From Stichopus chloronotus (lineage: Eukaryota; Echinodermata; Holothuroidea; Aspidochirotida; Stichopodidae), in assembly GCA_021234535.1 (NCBI GenBank), contig CM037835.1:4960001-5024000 (forward strand): a stretch of DNA of 64,000 bases. The letters run 5' to 3'. The position numbers and the translations under genes are program-made. Positions within the stretch are counted from its first letter, which is position 1, and every line of letters starts with the position of its first letter. Below the pieces are notes generated by a model. The model was not told the DNA's origin and did no database searches. It saw only the letters and a list, made by a program, of their open reading frames with translations. This document shows positions 11,601-21,200 of this stretch, piece by piece.

Positions 11601-12005
11601 GCAGACTTACCTGTAAGACGAGGTTGTATAGGAGTTTACCAACACTCCACTCTGAAATAATAAGGTATGGAGGTAAAATTAGTCAAGGTGCGACGCATGG
11701 GGAGGAACTCCTCATATTGGCAGAGACGGCGCCACCGGAATGAATGGGGATGGGACAGACCCTTCTTACTTTCTGAGGGGTTTTGTTTCCTCTACATGAT
11801 TATTGGTAACTGCATTGAAGGTAGAGATCACTGTGGGTGACCTACGTGACTTTAGTCTTCTTAACAAAATCGACTGAAACACTGGCTGTCTTTGTCCGAG
11901 AAAGTAATAGCTCGCTTTTATTCCAGGACTTTAAAACATGAGCGAACATACGGAAAGCTTCTTTCGAGCGTAACTTGCCAAATGACGGCTGGATGTATCC
12001 GCCAT
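2445..12005 (-). CDS. Gene B: unrecognised ~300-residue protein, ten exons on minus strand (overview)
   Basis: Ten minus-strand segments with GT/AG borders join in one consistent reading phase: 12005-11975, 11651-11611, 8220-8155, 7308-7251, 7170-7106, 4738-4668, 4579-4441, 3415-3352, 2950-2800 and 2665-2445. The sum is about 301 residues. The product begins MADTSSRHLA and ends VAALMRTMGKGF. A segment IFPTIYPEEPSL is faintly like the YP-containing turn of RWD domains. The middle (exons 7-8) is rich in Leu, Glu, Asn and His and is probably helical. I do not recognise the protein and assign no function. Exon 9 needs one base removed to keep phase (see its entry). The last five exons are the best supported. 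The first exon and the link between exons 5 and 6 are weakest, and an extra exon may lie in the 2.4-kb gap there. Confidence 0.6.
2800..2950 (-). pseudogene. Gene B exon 9 with an apparent 1-base insertion
   Basis: The exon starts at the second of two tandem AGs (CCCCAGACAG) and completes a Gly codon. It reads WLERGRISSFSALF.. to LVYVSENM, then hits TGA. One base later the next frame continues as DQIDINIKFYELLRKIH up to a CATG|GTTTGT border that fits exon 10. The exon is 151 bases, and phase at both ends requires 150. So a single extra base lies near 2848-2860. It could be an assembly or base-calling error, a true frameshift allele, or a decayed gene. The other exons are intact, which favours an error or a recent mutation. 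Confidence 0.6.
3352..3415 (-). CDS. Gene B exon 8
   Basis: A 64-base exon with a strong acceptor (TGTTCTTTCAG) and donor (TAG|GTGAGA). It enters in phase 0 and encodes 21 residues (LMHQVLLLDNLLQ..), leaving phase 1. It continues the helical region of exon 7. Confidence 0.7.
4441..4579 (-). CDS. Gene B exon 7
   Basis: A 139-base exon. The acceptor TTAATGATAG is followed by one completing base and 46 codons beginning DAPNLRRHSTSQKNLLEN and ending LPLLSEVISH. The donor is CAT|GTAGTT, leaving phase 0. It looks helical and amphipathic. This is one of the two most convincing coding segments of the gene. Confidence 0.7.
4668..4738 (-). CDS. Gene B exon 6
   Basis: A strong acceptor (ATATTTCTTTAG) is followed in phase 0 by 23 residues including NGYVWIEIVIFTGESNYR. 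The probable donor (AT|GTTAAT) leaves phase 2, as exon 7 requires, and gives an intron of only 88 bp. The frame stays open through that intron for about 28 more codons, so retained-intron or alternative-donor forms are possible. Confidence 0.55.
4914..4926 (+). repeat. G13 homopolymer
   Basis: A run of 13 G within a G/T-rich stretch, in the intron between gene B exons 5 and 6. It is one of at least a dozen long C or G homopolymers in the window. Confidence 0.9.
5721..5853 (+). other. Plus-strand exon-like segment of unknown membership
   Basis: The segment lies between TTTGTTGCAG and GAGGG|GTAAGT, has good splice-like borders and is open in one frame for 44 codons (LQSSTKKLSGNH.., then CCLECMEMN, then GAARPRETVPVTVLRG). 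It is on the strand opposite gene B, inside a gene B intron. No neighbouring exon was found. It may be an antisense transcript exon or chance. Confidence 0.25.
7106..7170 (-). CDS. Gene B exon 5 (RWD-like YPEEP segment)
   Basis: The acceptor is GCTTTCCAG. Two entry bases are followed by IFPTIYPEEPSLHTKCLPSRQ to a weak donor (CAA|GTTTCA). The frame stays open to a stop at 7073, so the 3' border is uncertain. The YPEEP turn resembles the conserved YP motif of RWD domains. That is a weak inference from a short stretch. Confidence 0.45.
7251..7308 (-). CDS. Gene B exon 4
   Basis: A 58-base exon with acceptor TATTTACAG and donor AAT|GTAAGT. It enters in phase 0 and leaves in phase 1, encoding 19 residues beginning MNVIIFGCLTVL. 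Because it starts with ATG and is hydrophobic, it could also act as an alternative translation start. Confidence 0.55.
8155..8220 (-). CDS. Gene B exon 3
   Basis: A 66-base exon, phase 0 to phase 0, encoding 22 residues starting LHNVIETNSNRRR. The donor is strong (ACG|GTAAGT). The acceptor (GGTGGCAG) has a poor pyrimidine tract, and its upstream flank is a hAT-like repeat. A second frame is also open here, but only the phase-0 reading links exons 2 and 4. Confidence 0.55.
8250..8512. mobile_element. hAT-like non-autonomous element remnant
   Basis: The right end carries the GGGCCGCATTTGGCCCAC type of sequence and the left end a TGTAGGGCCACA echo. This resembles the 'gcggcccgcgggcc' ends common to many animal hAT-derived repeats. 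The ends are imperfect and no target-site duplication was secured. It sits immediately upstream (in minus orientation) of gene B exon 3. Both strands are open for more than 120 codons, which I take as a by-product of the repeat. Confidence 0.4.
8833..9031. mobile_element. 199-bp MITE with 17-bp perfect terminal inverted repeats
   Basis: The left end ACAATCTTGGACAAAAT (8833-8849) is exactly inverted at 9015-9031. The interior is non-coding. It lies in the large gene B intron. The superfamily is not clear, since the flanks do not give an obvious target-site duplication. Confidence 0.65.
9895..10497 (+). repeat. Duplicated block, copy A
   Basis: About 0.6 kb that recurs in direct orientation at 10981-11596. 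The most conserved part (10287-10475) is nearly identical to its partner, including the runs AAATTTGCAAATAAGTTGAA and AAGTCGTCCAAGCCCCACCCC. The proximal half is more diverged. Offset grows from 1086 to 1098 bp through small indels. Confidence 0.85.
10565..10628. repeat. Perfect 30-bp inverted repeat with a 4-base loop
   Basis: Arms at 10565-10594 and 10599-10628 are exact reverse complements, separated by GTAA. The arm starts GGTCTCAATAAAAACAG and ends CTCGGAGAC. Transcribed on either strand it would fold into a very stable hairpin. It lies between the two copies of the 0.6-kb duplication, in the large gene B intron. Confidence 0.95.
10981..11596 (+). repeat. Duplicated block, copy B
   Basis: Partner of 9895-10497. 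The homology stops about 15 bp before the donor site of gene B exon 2 (minus strand, 11611). Confidence 0.85.
11611..11651 (-). CDS. Gene B exon 2
   Basis: A 41-base exon between a good acceptor (TTATTTCAG) and a textbook donor (CAG|GTAAGT). Two entry bases are followed by WSVGKLLYNLVLQ, leaving phase 0. The donor lies only about 15 bp from the end of duplicated block B (10981-11596). Confidence 0.6.
11975..12005 (-). CDS. Gene B exon 1 (candidate start exon)
   Basis: The segment reads MADTSSRHLA plus one base from an ATG with G at +4. It leaves phase 1 at a mediocre donor (A|GTTACG), which matches the two-base entry of exon 2. A competing overlapping frame (12012-11846) starts MSNGGYIQPS, stays open for 55 codons, looks protein-like and ends at a better donor (AC|GTAGGT). 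Its phase does not fit exon 2. So the first exon is uncertain and could involve either frame. Confidence 0.35.
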
Positions 12006-12300
12006 TACTCATGCCTAGACTGGTACAAAGCTTATACGTAAACTGTACATACAAGAAAACTAAACCCAAAGATTGCACATAACTTCCACTCCACAACACA
12101 ATAAACAGCAATGCTTGGCATGAGATTATCCCAGGAGCGGAATCTACGACACAATTTTTTTTTTTATTCAGTTCAAGCGTTTACAGCAGTGGAAGGACGT
12201 GGCCGTTTGCGCAACTTAGGGACAATTAAGTAGACCCAAAATACTTTGTGGGCTGTACGGGGGGCTGTAGGGCTTACTGATATCTTGGCAAAAATCATAT

Positions 12301-12412
12301 TTAAAAAAAAAAAAAAAAACATTTCGCACTTTGCGTGCTATGTCATTTTCCCAAAAAGAAAAGAAAACAGAAGAAAAAAAAAACCCATGATTTTCCCGAA
12401 AAAAAAAAAACA
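12301..12412. repeat. A-rich low-complexity tract
   Basis: Several poly-A runs of about 10 to 18 bases with short interruptions, just upstream of the proposed gene B start on the minus strand. Long open frames here on both strands are compositional artefacts. Confidence 0.8.
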
Positions 12413-12790
12413 GATCCTTTCGAGAGCACGATTTTGATTGCATATCCCACAACACACTGCTCACCATTTACGTAATTCATCATTATCAAGATCTTATCAA
12501 AATTATTAATGGACAGAATCATAGATATTTTTCACTGTCAGAATGGACATTTTCAGCACATGGATCTAGTGTAAATATTGTGGACCAGACTGTATTGTAC
12601 AATGGAAAAAAAGTAAGGGACTTGAGCCCACATCCCCATTATCTGCGATGTGCTTCAAGACTAAATGAAAGCTGAATGCACTATTTTGATTCTTGTGTAT
12701 CATCTCAACCCATCTGATATATTTTATCTTTTTTCATAGACTGATTTTTTAATAAGCAGCTATCTGCTTAGACGGTCCTGTCTGTACTCA

Positions 12791-12805
12791 CCCCCCCCCC
12801 CCCCC
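12791..12805 (+). repeat. C15 homopolymer
   Basis: An uninterrupted C run. A second one (C13) is at 12960-12972, inside the LINE remnant. Confidence 0.95.
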
Positions 12806-12859
12806 TCTCGACAAATAGTTCTGCGCCTGGCCGGTAAAACAAAGCAAAGCCTGCTACAC

Positions 12860-13690
12860 TTTATATTTATGTCCAGAGAGACAGAAAGATATCTAAGTGG
12901 TGGTTTTTGTTATACTACTCCCAGAACAGCTGTCAAGAATGCGATGATAAGTGGACTCTCCCCCCCCCCCCCTCATCTCGCTGCTCTCCTGATGAGGAAG
13001 CTTCCTCGTGACACCCAAAGTCTGGTAAGGTCGAAGTTCATCGAATATTGCTATGAAAGCTCAAGTCCACTCGCACAAAAGGAGTCTTGTGGCATTCTAC
13101 CTCGGTTCGATAGAATAGTTTCTTTGGGGTAAAATTTGGAGTTTCAAGAAGTGGCTGAAAAAAAGAATGTTCTCTGTGGGGATTTCATTTCATTGATAAG
13201 TGGAATAATTTTTCCACAATAAGATGGACTTCACTTGACTGGGATTGGGGCAAAATAACATAGCAGGGTGGTTTCTAGGTTTGTTAACTACCATGCAGTT
13301 GTCAAACTTGTATCAGGGGCGAGGATGTCCAGAAACAGGGAGTTTCCTAATGCTGCTTGTACTACAGTTCCTAAAGTTCTACCAACTTGTAGGACTATGT
13401 CTGGGATCAAAGTAATGCTTGGTAATGTCCGAAGATCGTTAAATAAATTTGATGAATTTTTTGCTGAAATTTCTGTAGACAGCCTTGATGTTATTGGTGT
13501 AACTGACACTAATTGGCTCTATAGTGAAATGTTTTAGTTCCGAAATCGATCTTCCAGGATATAAAATTTTTAAACAGGATAGAGTTGATACAACTAGGCC
13601 ACCTTATCTAGCTCTGATGATTCAGTCACGATTTCTTCATGTCATATCATTTAAAATATTGTCAGCATTTAAGAATGTAAAAGGTTAATG
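12860..13690 (+). mobile_element. Degenerate LINE: end of ORF1 (esterase-like) and start of ORF2 endonuclease
   Basis: The frame at 13219-13253 gives DGLHLTGIGAK and a stop, matching the last block of the SGNH-esterase-like ORF1 of CR1-type LINEs. An upstream frame (12869-13132) reads LMRKLPRDTQSLVRSKF and may be ORF1. From about 13400 the reading is MSGIKVMLGNVRRSLNKFDE, then DSLDVIGVTDTNWL, the N-terminus of an APE-type endonuclease. After one frameshift near 13537 it continues as SEIDLPGYKIFKQDRVDTTR before decaying. The order ORF1 then EN is correct for one element. It lies in the spacer between the starts of genes B and A. Confidence 0.7.
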
Positions 13691-15093
13691 ACTTTGTTAT
13701 AACTTTCTTCAGCAAAGGAACCTACGAAGTCAGATTGGCGTGTGTGTGTTTTATGTATGAGAGTGTGGATGTACATGCGTCTGTGGCATTTCCTTGGATA
13801 CACTCTTTCTCAATAAGGTAAAGCCGGATGAGAGTCAAACTTGGCATGTGGATCTCTAACATTGAGAAGGTATGCCCTGTCGTTGTCGGTGCAGGTCGAA
13901 GGTCATGTGGAGGCACTGGGGACAAAACTCTCTCTCCACACCTCTCTCTCTCTCAAAAAAAGACTGATATCTCAATGTAGAACGCTTGGAGAGATTTTAT
14001 ACTTGATCATGTACAAGTGTAAGTGCCCTGAAATAAGCATTTTCCCTACTCTGGGCCGGTAGTACAGCCCCCAGACACTCCCGCCTCGTATGTATATGAT
14101 AATTATACCCACTTCCGCTGTAAACATAACGTGTATCGCAATGAGCCTGATCACTATAATTGAATTACGTGGTGAGCCAACCAGATTCGAAACATTTAAA
14201 GTGAGCTACCATTATCTAGTACTGTATCACCTTTTACTATAACATGGTATTGACCATATATTACCTGAATATACCTCTGATTAATTATCATGCAGCAGTA
14301 TTATCCTAATCCATGAACTGTACGTCAGTACATTACTGGCCAGCATATTCATAACACGTACAACTCAATGTTACAATTGAATCTTCCTGGCCCCCACCCA
14401 TCCTCCTACCCTCACAAGGGAGTAGCGTTTTGCCTTAAGCATCTTTCATTTGTCTTATATAAACGAGCAGTTTCAGGATACGTCATGGCAGTGACGTAGC
14501 CAGCATTCCAGAAGAACAAAAGTATGCACATTTTATACGCCAGGAATAGGATCTAAAATCTCGGTCATATTACGGTGTTTGTATATTTCACGATTTGGAC
14601 GGGATTCTATATTCAATCTAGTGTTCGAATTGCCACTAGGACCTAGGGAAAATTTGGTAGAAATATCAAGCACATTCACTCCACACTACAAAAACATACG
14701 TTCAAGTATAAATCGCTACCCTCTTACATAATCCTGTCCTCGATTACTTCCTCTCTTTTCCTCCTCCTTCCCATTCTTTCTCAATTTATTTTTTTTCTTA
14801 CGCCTTAATTTTTCTCTCACTTGTTGGGAGGATGGGAGGGGGAGACAGACTTGGTCGCCCACCCTGGCTACGTCCCTGCCACGTCCACCCATCTCTCTTC
14901 ACCTCTCTCGTCTTGCTCTCAATCCGCTTGTCCTACCTGAGTATGTCCCTCTTTGTATTCTTAGTGGCAGTGTCTACTGGTAAATTCGGATGCTACCTTC
15001 ACTGTACTTCACTGTAGAGTACTCCAGGTCTGGGCACTTCAGTGATATAGTGCAGCTTCCATTTGTTCTTTGGGCTTACGTGAACAGACGAAA
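13691..15093. other. Region 5' of gene A, no gene recognised
   Basis: It contains short CT microsatellites (13929-13955) and pyrimidine-rich stretches (14745-14830). It should include the promoter and 5' UTR of gene A, but I see no convincing TATA box or other core promoter element. A stop codon in frame at 15043-15045 limits N-terminal extension of gene A. Confidence 0.35.
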
Positions 15094-15256
15094 ATGGCTT
15101 TGTCCAAGGGTTACCTCGTTTGTGTCCTATTTAATGCATTCTTACTGGTGCACTCTGACGGAAGCAAACCCGCTGATAATCATCCTAGAGAACATATTAC
15201 CAATGAAAATTTTGTTGTTCATCGAGACTCTGGAAACAGATTTCTAATCAATTTTT
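15094..15256 (+). CDS. Gene A exon 1: signal peptide and start of thioredoxin domain
   Basis: ATG in a good context (A at -3, G at +4). [20 protein letters not shown] is a clear signal peptide, followed by a short spacer and the first beta strands (ITNENFVVH, then RFLINF). The donor is TTTTT|GTAAGT, leaving phase 1. The T joins exon 2 to form Tyr in FYSEGCVKC. Confidence 0.85.
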
Positions 15257-18200
15257 GTAAGTCTGGAAATGAAAAACCTATCGCAAGCTTACGTTGCAGA
15301 CGACGCTACACGCATTAACTGACACGTAAGCTAGGCTGAATAAATCGAGTGCAAGTAAATGTAAAGCACACAGTCACACCAGGTGTGCGTGGTACTTAGT
15401 TGTTCATTTAAGTTTCACATTCCTTTATGCTGTTTCTCTGAACTGGCGTTTAATTGTAGCAATAAGTAAAATGTTAGAATGTGAATTATTGCATTCAAAA
15501 TAGTCTCTAGTTGCAGCAGAATTAGCCCATTCCATTCTTGATATAAAGCCTAACCGTGAAAAAAGTGATAGTAATATTCTCATGGTCTGATTGTAAACTG
15601 AATGATATAAGTATTTCACCAATTTTGCTTACTTCTCCTCTGTCTTGAAATTCCATCTTGTAAGTTGCATGGGATCCGTAGTTTCTAGTTTTACTAGTGG
15701 TTCTTTAAAGCTACACTCAGTTAAAATGTTCTAAGCAATGATACACTGAATGAGGCTGTGGACTAGTACACATAACCAATGTGACCTTTCCACATACTAG
15801 CCTAGCTAAAGTCCACCAACTGTGACTAATTAAGTTGATCACCTGTTCATTCGCTGCGCCATATAAACTTTGGTCATCACCTCTCAATCGTAAAGATGTC
15901 AGTATAATGCAGCTAGCGTCCCTGATAGTGATATGGATACCAAAATGCAGTACACTAAAGACACTAAAAACACCAGGTGAAGCACAAGGGCAGCTAGCCA
16001 ACACAAGCTAAGAGGTAACGATGGAACTACAATTAAAATAGTGTTGCCTTGCAACTTAGGCAACGTTGGTATAACGTGGTAGATGTACCTGTCAAAATAC
16101 AATGCCACCTATGTAATAAATGTCAAGCATTTGGTCCTAAGCAAAAACAGGCAATACAAAATGAATGTAAAAATCACCTTGTCCAGTAAACACTCTGAAT
16201 TATAGGTGGAACTGCCCTGAGAATAACATTAAGTAAGGAGATAAAAGCTATGACATGTGATGCAGTACCAGTGTAAGTATAATAACGGCATGAGTGGCTT
16301 ATCTGCACAGTGGAGAGCTGAATAAATGAGAGAGAGGAAGAAGCAGTAAATGGCTTCTTCTTTTATATAAGCCTGGTGATGACCTACGTAACATATATGT
16401 GTGTCAACCATCCAAAGGAGGTTTAAAAAAACAATCCTTTGACTGGAAGCAAATTAGAGGAGACATTAGGTTAACTAATAAAGCTGACCAGTGCTAATAA
16501 AATTGACCAGTTGTAACTCATGGTCACTTCGAGAGTGCCTCAGCCCTAAACTGTTATATGTGTTTAAGGTAAGATTCAGGGTATTTTCTTCCAACAAGAA
16601 AACTTAATGCCACCCATTTTGAAAGTTGCGGTTCAGTACAAGCCTGAAAAGATAGTAGTCATTACAGGAAGCTACAGGTGTGACATTTATACACATTGGC
16701 CATCACTTTAACTAAATAATTTGGCTGTCATACAACATACATTTTAAAGAGTTTCTAATTTTGTTTTCATTTTTTTTCTTTTGCTCTGCAGATAGTGAAG
16801 GCTGTGTGAAGTGTGATGAGTATATGGCTGATTTTAATAGGGTTGAGGAGACTCTAAAAGATGCTAGTGTAAAGATGTTTGATTGTAATAGCAAAAGTGT
16901 CATGCAAGGGCTATCCATCAAGAAAGTTCCATCTTTGTTGTACTTTCGCTATGGAGTGCCAACCTACTTTGATGGTAAGTTTCACTCCTGTCTTGTGTAA
17001 CAACTCCTAGTACAGCACTGGACTCCTGTCTATGTAAGGTCATTCGTGCAATAATTCATTGGGTTTTTGTTTCCCCATTACTCAACAATCTGTGTTGTAA
17101 CAAAACTGTTTGTCACATGCTCACATTGAAGGACTATAGATAAATAAGACCACAGCATCAAGCACCCAGTCCAGCCAATAAAGCAAAAATCACAATAATA
17201 CATTGTCACAGTCTATACAATTTGATCATGTTCTAGGCACACAAATGGCCCAAGGGCTGTTGACATGTGGTTCCGTATTGACTTGATGACAGAGAATGTG
17301 TTTATCCAGCATCTGCTTGACGGAGAGCACACTATTGGCAGATTCCGTGTGTTTTGAGTTAATAATGTATTTTAGATCATAGGTGGATCTAATATGTAAG
17401 GTCGTAAGGTCTTCCCTTTAGTGGGCATAAAATTACTTGGTACTGTATAAAACCATGACTCTCTTTGAAAAGATAAAAATCAGCTGAGCTTCACCCTGTG
17501 CAAATCAAGCTTATCCCACTTTGCAATTCGGAACCTTCAGCATGCTTTCAACACTGCTGGGGCAGAGCCAGTGATCATTTATAACAAATTGTGCAGCATG
17601 TTGTATTTTTTCATTGGAATTAATAGTGCAATGGGTTCCTCATTAATGCAATGAGGATCCCAAATGTAGATGACATACCCCAGCTTTGGTCTAGTGAGAG
17701 ATTTGCACACAATTTCTTTGATGGATGGAGGACAACAATCAAAGAAAAGCATATCATTCCCATGCATGACACAGCAACTACAGAGTGCAGAATATTTTAA
17801 CCATTGTGGGGCCTGTAACTTCTTACTACAACTATAACCATTCAGTGATTTTACTCTTTTTTTCTTCTTTTTTGTGGGGGGTCGATCATATTGAAACAAT
17901 GGATCCAAAGTGTACATTAATAGTACTGGTGATTATAAGACAAGGAGTGTAGTAAGTTGATTTATTTTTGCTCTTGTAGAACAAATAGTTGTTACACTAG
18001 GCCACTTAACTAAAAGCATCTTTTATGGATAAGTACTTTAAACAAAATTGGCTCACGGAGTGCACACTACACAGCTCCCACATATAGCCTTGAGGCGATT
18101 GCAGAGGACATCAAAATTCCATAGTTTAGGTGCGCACTTGTACAGTACAGGTAGGCCTACATACAGTACAGTACAATTCAGTACGTTTCGTAGTTCTTCT

Positions 18201-21200
18201 CTCAATATAAATAAAGTACTGTACGGTATGTGAAACCATCCACCATCCATTTCTGCACGAGATTTTATGGAGAATATAGCTCACAGATATGGTGCCATAG
18301 CTCTGCTTAAACTGAAGACCATATGAACACACTGTTGCCAGAAAATCATACAACACTGTAAACTTGGGTGCGAAATCTTTGCACTTTCATTGTTAATTTA
18401 TCAATGGACATTCCCTGATGACAGACAAGGAGGGCAACCTTAGCTGCTATCTAAGCTGAGCATGACCATGAATTGGTGTGTAGCCCACAAGAACATTTTG
18501 GCACTACAAATTTCCCCAGATGGTCTGAAATGGCACTTTCCAGTTATTATAAACTACTGTATTTAGAGTCATGAAACTACTATGTTGTATGTTCAAATGA
18601 AATCATGTTTTGTTGGTAAGCTCTGTCCGGCAGAAAGCCACGTGAATGACCACCCTATTGTTAACTGACAGTAAAACAGAACGACATAAAACCATCTGTA
18701 TGCAGAGAATTGGCATTTACACAAAATATTACATTACTTGTACACTATCCTAGCCTGCTCTGGAAATTTCCATTCACATAAAACAGCAACCCATACCAGT
18801 CGGAAAATGACAGTATGTGACACCATGTTTGGTAAAGTCCAAAAAATAGCATTAATTCTTTAAATCACAGACTACTGTACATTTCAGTTCTGCAATTGCA
18901 CACCAGAATGCCTGTGGTACAGTAGGTATCTTTTACAGTACAGTTACAAGTGTCGTAACAAATCAAGTCACCGACTCACTGATTTTGCTGAATTTATGAT
19001 AGTGTTTCTTTCCTCTATTCAATCTTTGAACAAGGTGCATTGAAAACACCAACATTGATATATCCAAGTGTGCAGTGGCCATTTTGAACAGCATGAACGG
19101 TTGTTTGTAGAAAAAGGAATTCATTTGAGTTTCAAATTGTGATATGTGTCCAAGTTTTTGTCTTTCAACTTGCCTTTATCCACTATTGTAGATAGTCTGT
19201 AGGAACTGCTGTCAACAAATTGTTCATTTTACTCTTTTGTTTCCTATAGGAGACCCTGTGGCTGAGGATATCATCGAATGGGTGGTGGAGAGTCACGAGC
19301 TGTTGTCAACTGAGCTCAACGATGAAACCTTTGAGCATCTTACACAAGCATCATCTGGGGCCACAACAGGAGACTGGCTGGTTGTCTTGTGAGTAACAGC
19401 TGTTTCCCTAAAAGTTTAAAAGACACTAGATTTACAAGAATACCACTGTTTCTCCCCCATCCCTCCACCTTCAGTGGAAGAATGTGGGTAGAAGTTTTGT
19501 GACATGTAAGGTTTTAATAAATGTTAACTTCAACTGGATTTATTTGTTTTGTCATGCAAGTGTTGAAATAAATTGACTGTTTCCTGTACATAGCAAACCA
19601 ATCAAAGCAACTGAGCACATCAATGTTCACATCTTGACTGACATAGAGCACTTTAAAGCAGAGTTTACTTTTCAAAACATTTTTCAAATGCGCACAGTTT
19701 TTATCTCAGTGTGAAGTATCCAGTCATCACACAAATCAGTAGTTGTATTTTTATTCATTTAATGCATTTGATAATGATACATGATGGAGAGTTGAGCCTT
19801 CCTGATTCACTTCAAAAGTTATTCACAAAGTTGAAAATTTTGGAAGATTTTGGAAGACTTTGTATTCCACTTTAATCATTCTATGCTGATTAGCTTATGA
19901 TACTTCAAGTAAACAATATACAGTACAGTATGTGAGGAATTGCATGGAAGGTTTGACAAATTTATTTGATAAATTCTGGATCAATTCCATAAAAGTTCAA
20001 TTTGATAAAAGTCTTTTTACATTGAGTCATTGGATGGTATGAAAAATGAGAATTGCAGAATGAAGAGGATATTGATGTGTCAAAACAATTTGCATATTCA
20101 TTTATGTTGAAACTTTGTGTACTGCATCCACTATCCTGTACATTGTAAAATATTTAGTCGATGTGATTGCAGGTTCAAAACTTTTTGGTGTATGCAATAG
20201 TATCTTGAAAGTGAAAAGCTATACTGTATGGAGAATGTCCTCTAGTTTTTCCAACTTACTGAAATAATTAAGGGTTGTCTTGACTTAATTCAGTTATGTA
20301 GAAAATTATTCACTGAGTAGTCATTCTTTGTCATTCTCTTGGCATGATTGCTATTATACTGTAGAAACTTTTCTTGAACTTTTAATGATACAGAAATTAT
20401 GACAGTGTTTGCTGGACAGTTCATTGAAATAGGTTACTGTAGATTGATAATGACGTTAAATGAGGGATAGGACGTTGAGGAGTAATTGTAGCAACAACTA
20501 CTTTATCACTGTATGTCATTTTTCTACTGTTTGATTCCAATGAATCATTCCATGCCATTTGATTGTAAGACATTACAAACTTTCATTCCTCTTACTTAAA
20601 ATGGAAGGTCTTAGACTCATAGTGCATCTTGTTAACAAAGAAAATTGTAGACATAATAACATTGGCGTGTCAGGTGTTAAAGTTAAACACAATGAGGTTT
20701 TTCTTATTTGAAAGAGAAACTTACTGGAAAAAAAAAAAACTGTAAACCATCTTCAAAAAAAAAAAAACTGTATACAGTAGCTTCATTTGTATTTTCTCGT
20801 CATCCATTCAGTTTTCTGTTTTTAGACATTCATTCACCTTGATCAATTGATGCAATATCTGTACCCTTTTCTTTCTTTCAGCTGTATCAAAGCCCATGCA
20901 GATTGTACAATACTTTTAGCCTCATTGGAACACGTTGGTCTAAGGTACTGTAACAGAGGCAACAGTTTGAATGAAATGACTTGCTTTATGCCAGGTTTAT
21001 ATTGCCGGGTGGTTCGATGTACAGCTTACCACCATCTAAGTATTGATTCAATTTAAATGTTGGAAATCATGTGGACAGTGATACTTGAAAGAAGTTATGA
21101 AGTACAGTTTGTTATAGCAGCTTCACCATGATAAACAGGCAAAATAAGCATTCTACCAACTTAGATGGTTCATATGTCAATCTCTGTCCATGCATGGATT

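Noticed and set aside
12012..12111. Extension of the alternative gene B first frame into a hydrophobic N-terminus
   Set aside because: There is no ATG in good context upstream of 12012. The extension depends on a non-ATG start.
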